This document shows positions 62,101-64,000 of a stretch of DNA of 64,000 bases, in pieces; the stretch's first letter is position 1, and each line of letters opens with the position of its first letter. This DNA comes from Oscarella lobularis (Eukaryota > Porifera > Homoscleromorpha > Homosclerophorida > Oscarellidae). The position numbers and the translations under genes were made by a program. The stretch is from assembly GCF_947507565.1 (NCBI RefSeq), contig NC_089180.1, positions 682,001 through 746,000 of the forward strand, in the 5' to 3' direction. The notes under the pieces are model-generated. The model saw only the letters and a list, made by a program, of their open reading frames with translations. It had not been told where the DNA came from and made no database searches.

Positions 62101-64000
62101 TAGAATCGTGCCACCAGTCAGATTGACTCGTAGCATCGGTGGAGCGTCGTATTTCTTGAATCCCCAATTTTGAATGGTGATTTGCGTTAGATCGAAGGTA
62201 GACACATTTATCGTTTCTGTGAAGTTGATAGTGATTATCTCGCTCGTCAGATTGAAGAGGATGAATTGGACCAAGTCGGTCGGCGTGTCATCCGGTGTAA
62301 AAACACGTGCTCGTTGAGCTCGAGTATCGTTCACAGGCACGAGAGGCAAACGTTCCATATCGGATACTGCGTTGCTGGTAAACGAAAGATAACAGCTGTG
62401 CTCTCGCAAACGATCGGTACAAAGTTCCTTTCGCTTGATCTCATTCATGTCTGTGTTATCAAAAATTATTTTCAACGTCACGCCGTCGCCGTCCTCGCAC
62501 GTTCCGCTCGTAAGTTGGTGCTCGGCTCTCAGCGTCGACTCCCCATCTTGAAGCTTGAATTGAGTGAAATCTAGAGATGATCGATTTACTGTCTCGTGAA
62601 ACGTCAGCAGCATGAAGCCTTGGTTAAGATTGTCTCTGTCGTAGTAGCTGAGATCGATTTTCCACGTTACGAGATAGGGCCTCGTCGTATCCACCGTGTA
62701 GTTTCGTACTTGCTTGGCAGCGACGTTAGATATATCCACAATAGCATTCATATTCATGTCCAATATCATAGACGAATTGAACTGAATAAACGTCGTGATC
62801 TTGTCTCTTGCCAGCGGAATCTTTCTTTTGATTTCGTTGAGGTCCCAGTGAAGTATATCGAACTCAACAACTGTTGAGTCTTCAATTGTCGCATTGCCTC
62901 CGGTCAGTCGATGCATTTCAAAATCGCTTGTGGTGTTTCTTGCTTTCAAAAACGTAATCTGGCTTGGATCGAACGAAAGAGCATTGACCGTTTCAGTAAA
63001 AGTCAAAAGAACGCGACCTGCGTCCATGTCCAAATCGAAGGCAACCAACTCGGGACGAGTGGTGTCATTGGTATGAACGAATACAAGAAGCGCCAAACCA
63101 TCCAGAACCGGAATCACCTTGTTGTCATTCATGTCCGTAATCATTTCCTCGCCGATTACAATATAGGTGTCCGACTGAGTAGTAGCCAAGCTCGTGTTCT
63201 TCTTCAAAGCATTCAAATCAACTGCGGATATATTCAAAACGACGACGGGACGATTGAGACTTTCCGTAAGCCCTCCAGTTAGCCGATACGACACGCCAGC
63301 AGCGGAATCTGCTTGCAGAACAATCTGTAGAGGATCGATGCTGTCACTATTCACAGTTTCACTGAAGGTTAAAGTCAACGCTCCAGCATCTATGTCCAAC
63401 TCGAATTCGGTAAGATTAGGTCTCAGGGAAAAATTCAACGACACTTTTGCTTGTGGGAACCAGAAAATTCATGTTCATATCCAGAACCGTCATGTTGGAA
63501 ACAGTGATGTGAGTCGTATTGACCGAAGTCGCCAGAGCAGTCTTGTATTTCAAAACGTTGAGGTCCACAGTTGTCAGTCTGAGCGTAACGATAGGATCGT
63601 CCCGTCGGGAAACTTTGCCACCTGTAAGCGTGTACGAATCGCCGGCGCTCGCGTTTGCCTCCTGGAACGTGATCTGCGTAGGGTCAAACGTCGATGCGTC
63701 GACCGTTTCTGAAAAGTAGAACGTCGCGGTTTCACTCGTAAGATTTAATTCGAAACGGAGCAACTGGGGAGATACGTAGTCCATGTGGAACGATCGAACG
63801 TCGATGGGCGTCGAGGAGTTGACGGGAACGTTCCAAGAACCGACCATGTCTCGAATCGTGTCATTCTTCAGGACAAGACTCGTTGTCTGATTGCTTACGG
63901 CCAAATCTGTTATCCTTTTGATGTTATTCAAGTCAGTCAGACTCAAGTGGACGACAACAATCGGTCCATCGTCGCTGGATGTATAGGAGTCGGTTGTGAG
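44175..64000 (-). CDS. Giant tandem Ig-like repeat protein (53 or more units), 5' end outside window
   Basis: Nearly 20 kb encodes one repeated module of about 125 residues. I count 53 copies of its D-M-N-G-N-type motif. Module consensus in order: DTTxPxL; FxLDLNxGxLxLTFSETV; SSLDxTxITLQ; YxLTGG; a short variable loop with D-S/T; VxIxLSxxDLNEIKRL; LATxxxNTYLSxT; DMNGNxVxxI. The order of strands with D-x-x-G-N near the end resembles bacterial Ig-like (SWM/Big-type) repeats, but I cannot assign a family. No membrane helix lies near the C-terminus (SGNKIVGC, stop 44175), so secretion is inferred. Ser-Gly runs occur at 55606 and 56779. No introns are recognised. About thirteen frame changes (near 45155, 45740, 46390, 48000, 48450, 49800, 50765, 53310, 53480, 56960, 57320, 58860, 61690 and 63430) and one TAG (48132) break it. 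It may be a decaying gene or carry sequence errors. Confidence 0.85.
55606..55638 (-). other. Ser-Gly dipeptide run inside giant protein
   Basis: Encodes DSGSGSGSGSGEE in a loop before the LTGG-equivalent strand of one repeat. Consecutive Ser-Gly with flanking acidic residues is the classic context for xylosyl-linked glycosaminoglycan attachment. Attachment itself is inferred. Confidence 0.7.
56779..56814 (-). other. Second Ser-Gly dipeptide run inside giant protein
   Basis: Encodes KSGSGSGSGSGSGVD in the same position of another repeat, about 390 residues upstream in the protein. The codons differ from the run at 55606 (AGT/AGC here, TCT/TCA/TCG there), so the two runs are not a recent copy of each other. 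Confidence 0.7.

Noticed and set aside
44175-64000. Programmed frameshifting as a common rule
   Set aside because: The break contexts share no slippery motif and go in both directions; errors or decay are simpler.

Overview
The window looks like nuclear DNA of an animal. It has spliced genes with mostly short introns, and recognisable metazoan families: a p120/delta-catenin-type armadillo protein, an EGF plus cadherin membrane protein, NSFL1C (p47), VPS8, EXD2, filamin-type Ig repeats, TMTC4 and peroxisomal PECR. Compact introns, tight gene spacing and the mix of conserved and unrecognised adhesion proteins would suit an early-branching animal such as a sponge. That placement is inference; no marker gene here fixes the taxon.

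Layout. 1-15040 is one continuous AT-rich minisatellite (40-41 bp unit, roughly 370 copies) with higher-order repeats and internal segmental duplications; it contains no gene. 15.4-20 kb (+ strand) holds a CCCH zinc-finger fragment and a p120-catenin-like armadillo gene with in-frame stops, frame changes, a missing segment, a frame-breaking 20-bp triplication and a foldback element forming most of one intron. 20.5-22 kb (- strand) is an SLC35F-like transporter. 22.2-25.4 kb is repeat-rich and has no gene I can recognise. 25.4-26.7 kb (-) is NSFL1C. 27.5-32.8 kb (-) encodes a single-pass membrane protein with a VWD-like region, about ten EGF modules, seven cadherin-like repeats, a membrane helix and an ITAM-like tail. 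33.1-36.7 kb (-) is the N-terminal part of VPS8, and 36.7-39 kb (-) is EXD2. 39.5-40.9 kb (+) is a four-repeat filamin-type protein, 41.1-43.3 kb (+) is TMTC4, and 43.6-44 kb (-) is the 3' end of a PECR-like gene. From 44,175 to the right edge (-) runs one giant gene of 53 or more tandem repeats of about 125 residues, without any intron I can recognise.

The giant repeat protein is the strongest candidate for something undescribed: a secreted-looking Ig-like adhesion or proteoglycan-type core with Ser-Gly runs and asparagine-glycosylation sequons placed inside its most conserved motif. Several neighbours also concern adhesion or the cell cortex (catenin-like, EGF-cadherin, filamin-type), but whether they act together is unknown.

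Reading frames are broken in most of the long genes. Some breaks lie in C or T homopolymers and look like sequence errors. Others are nonsense substitutions, gene truncations or a tandem duplication, which look like real decay. Both explanations are kept open. EXD2 and NSFL1C read cleanly. ORF limits and splice sites were judged by eye.
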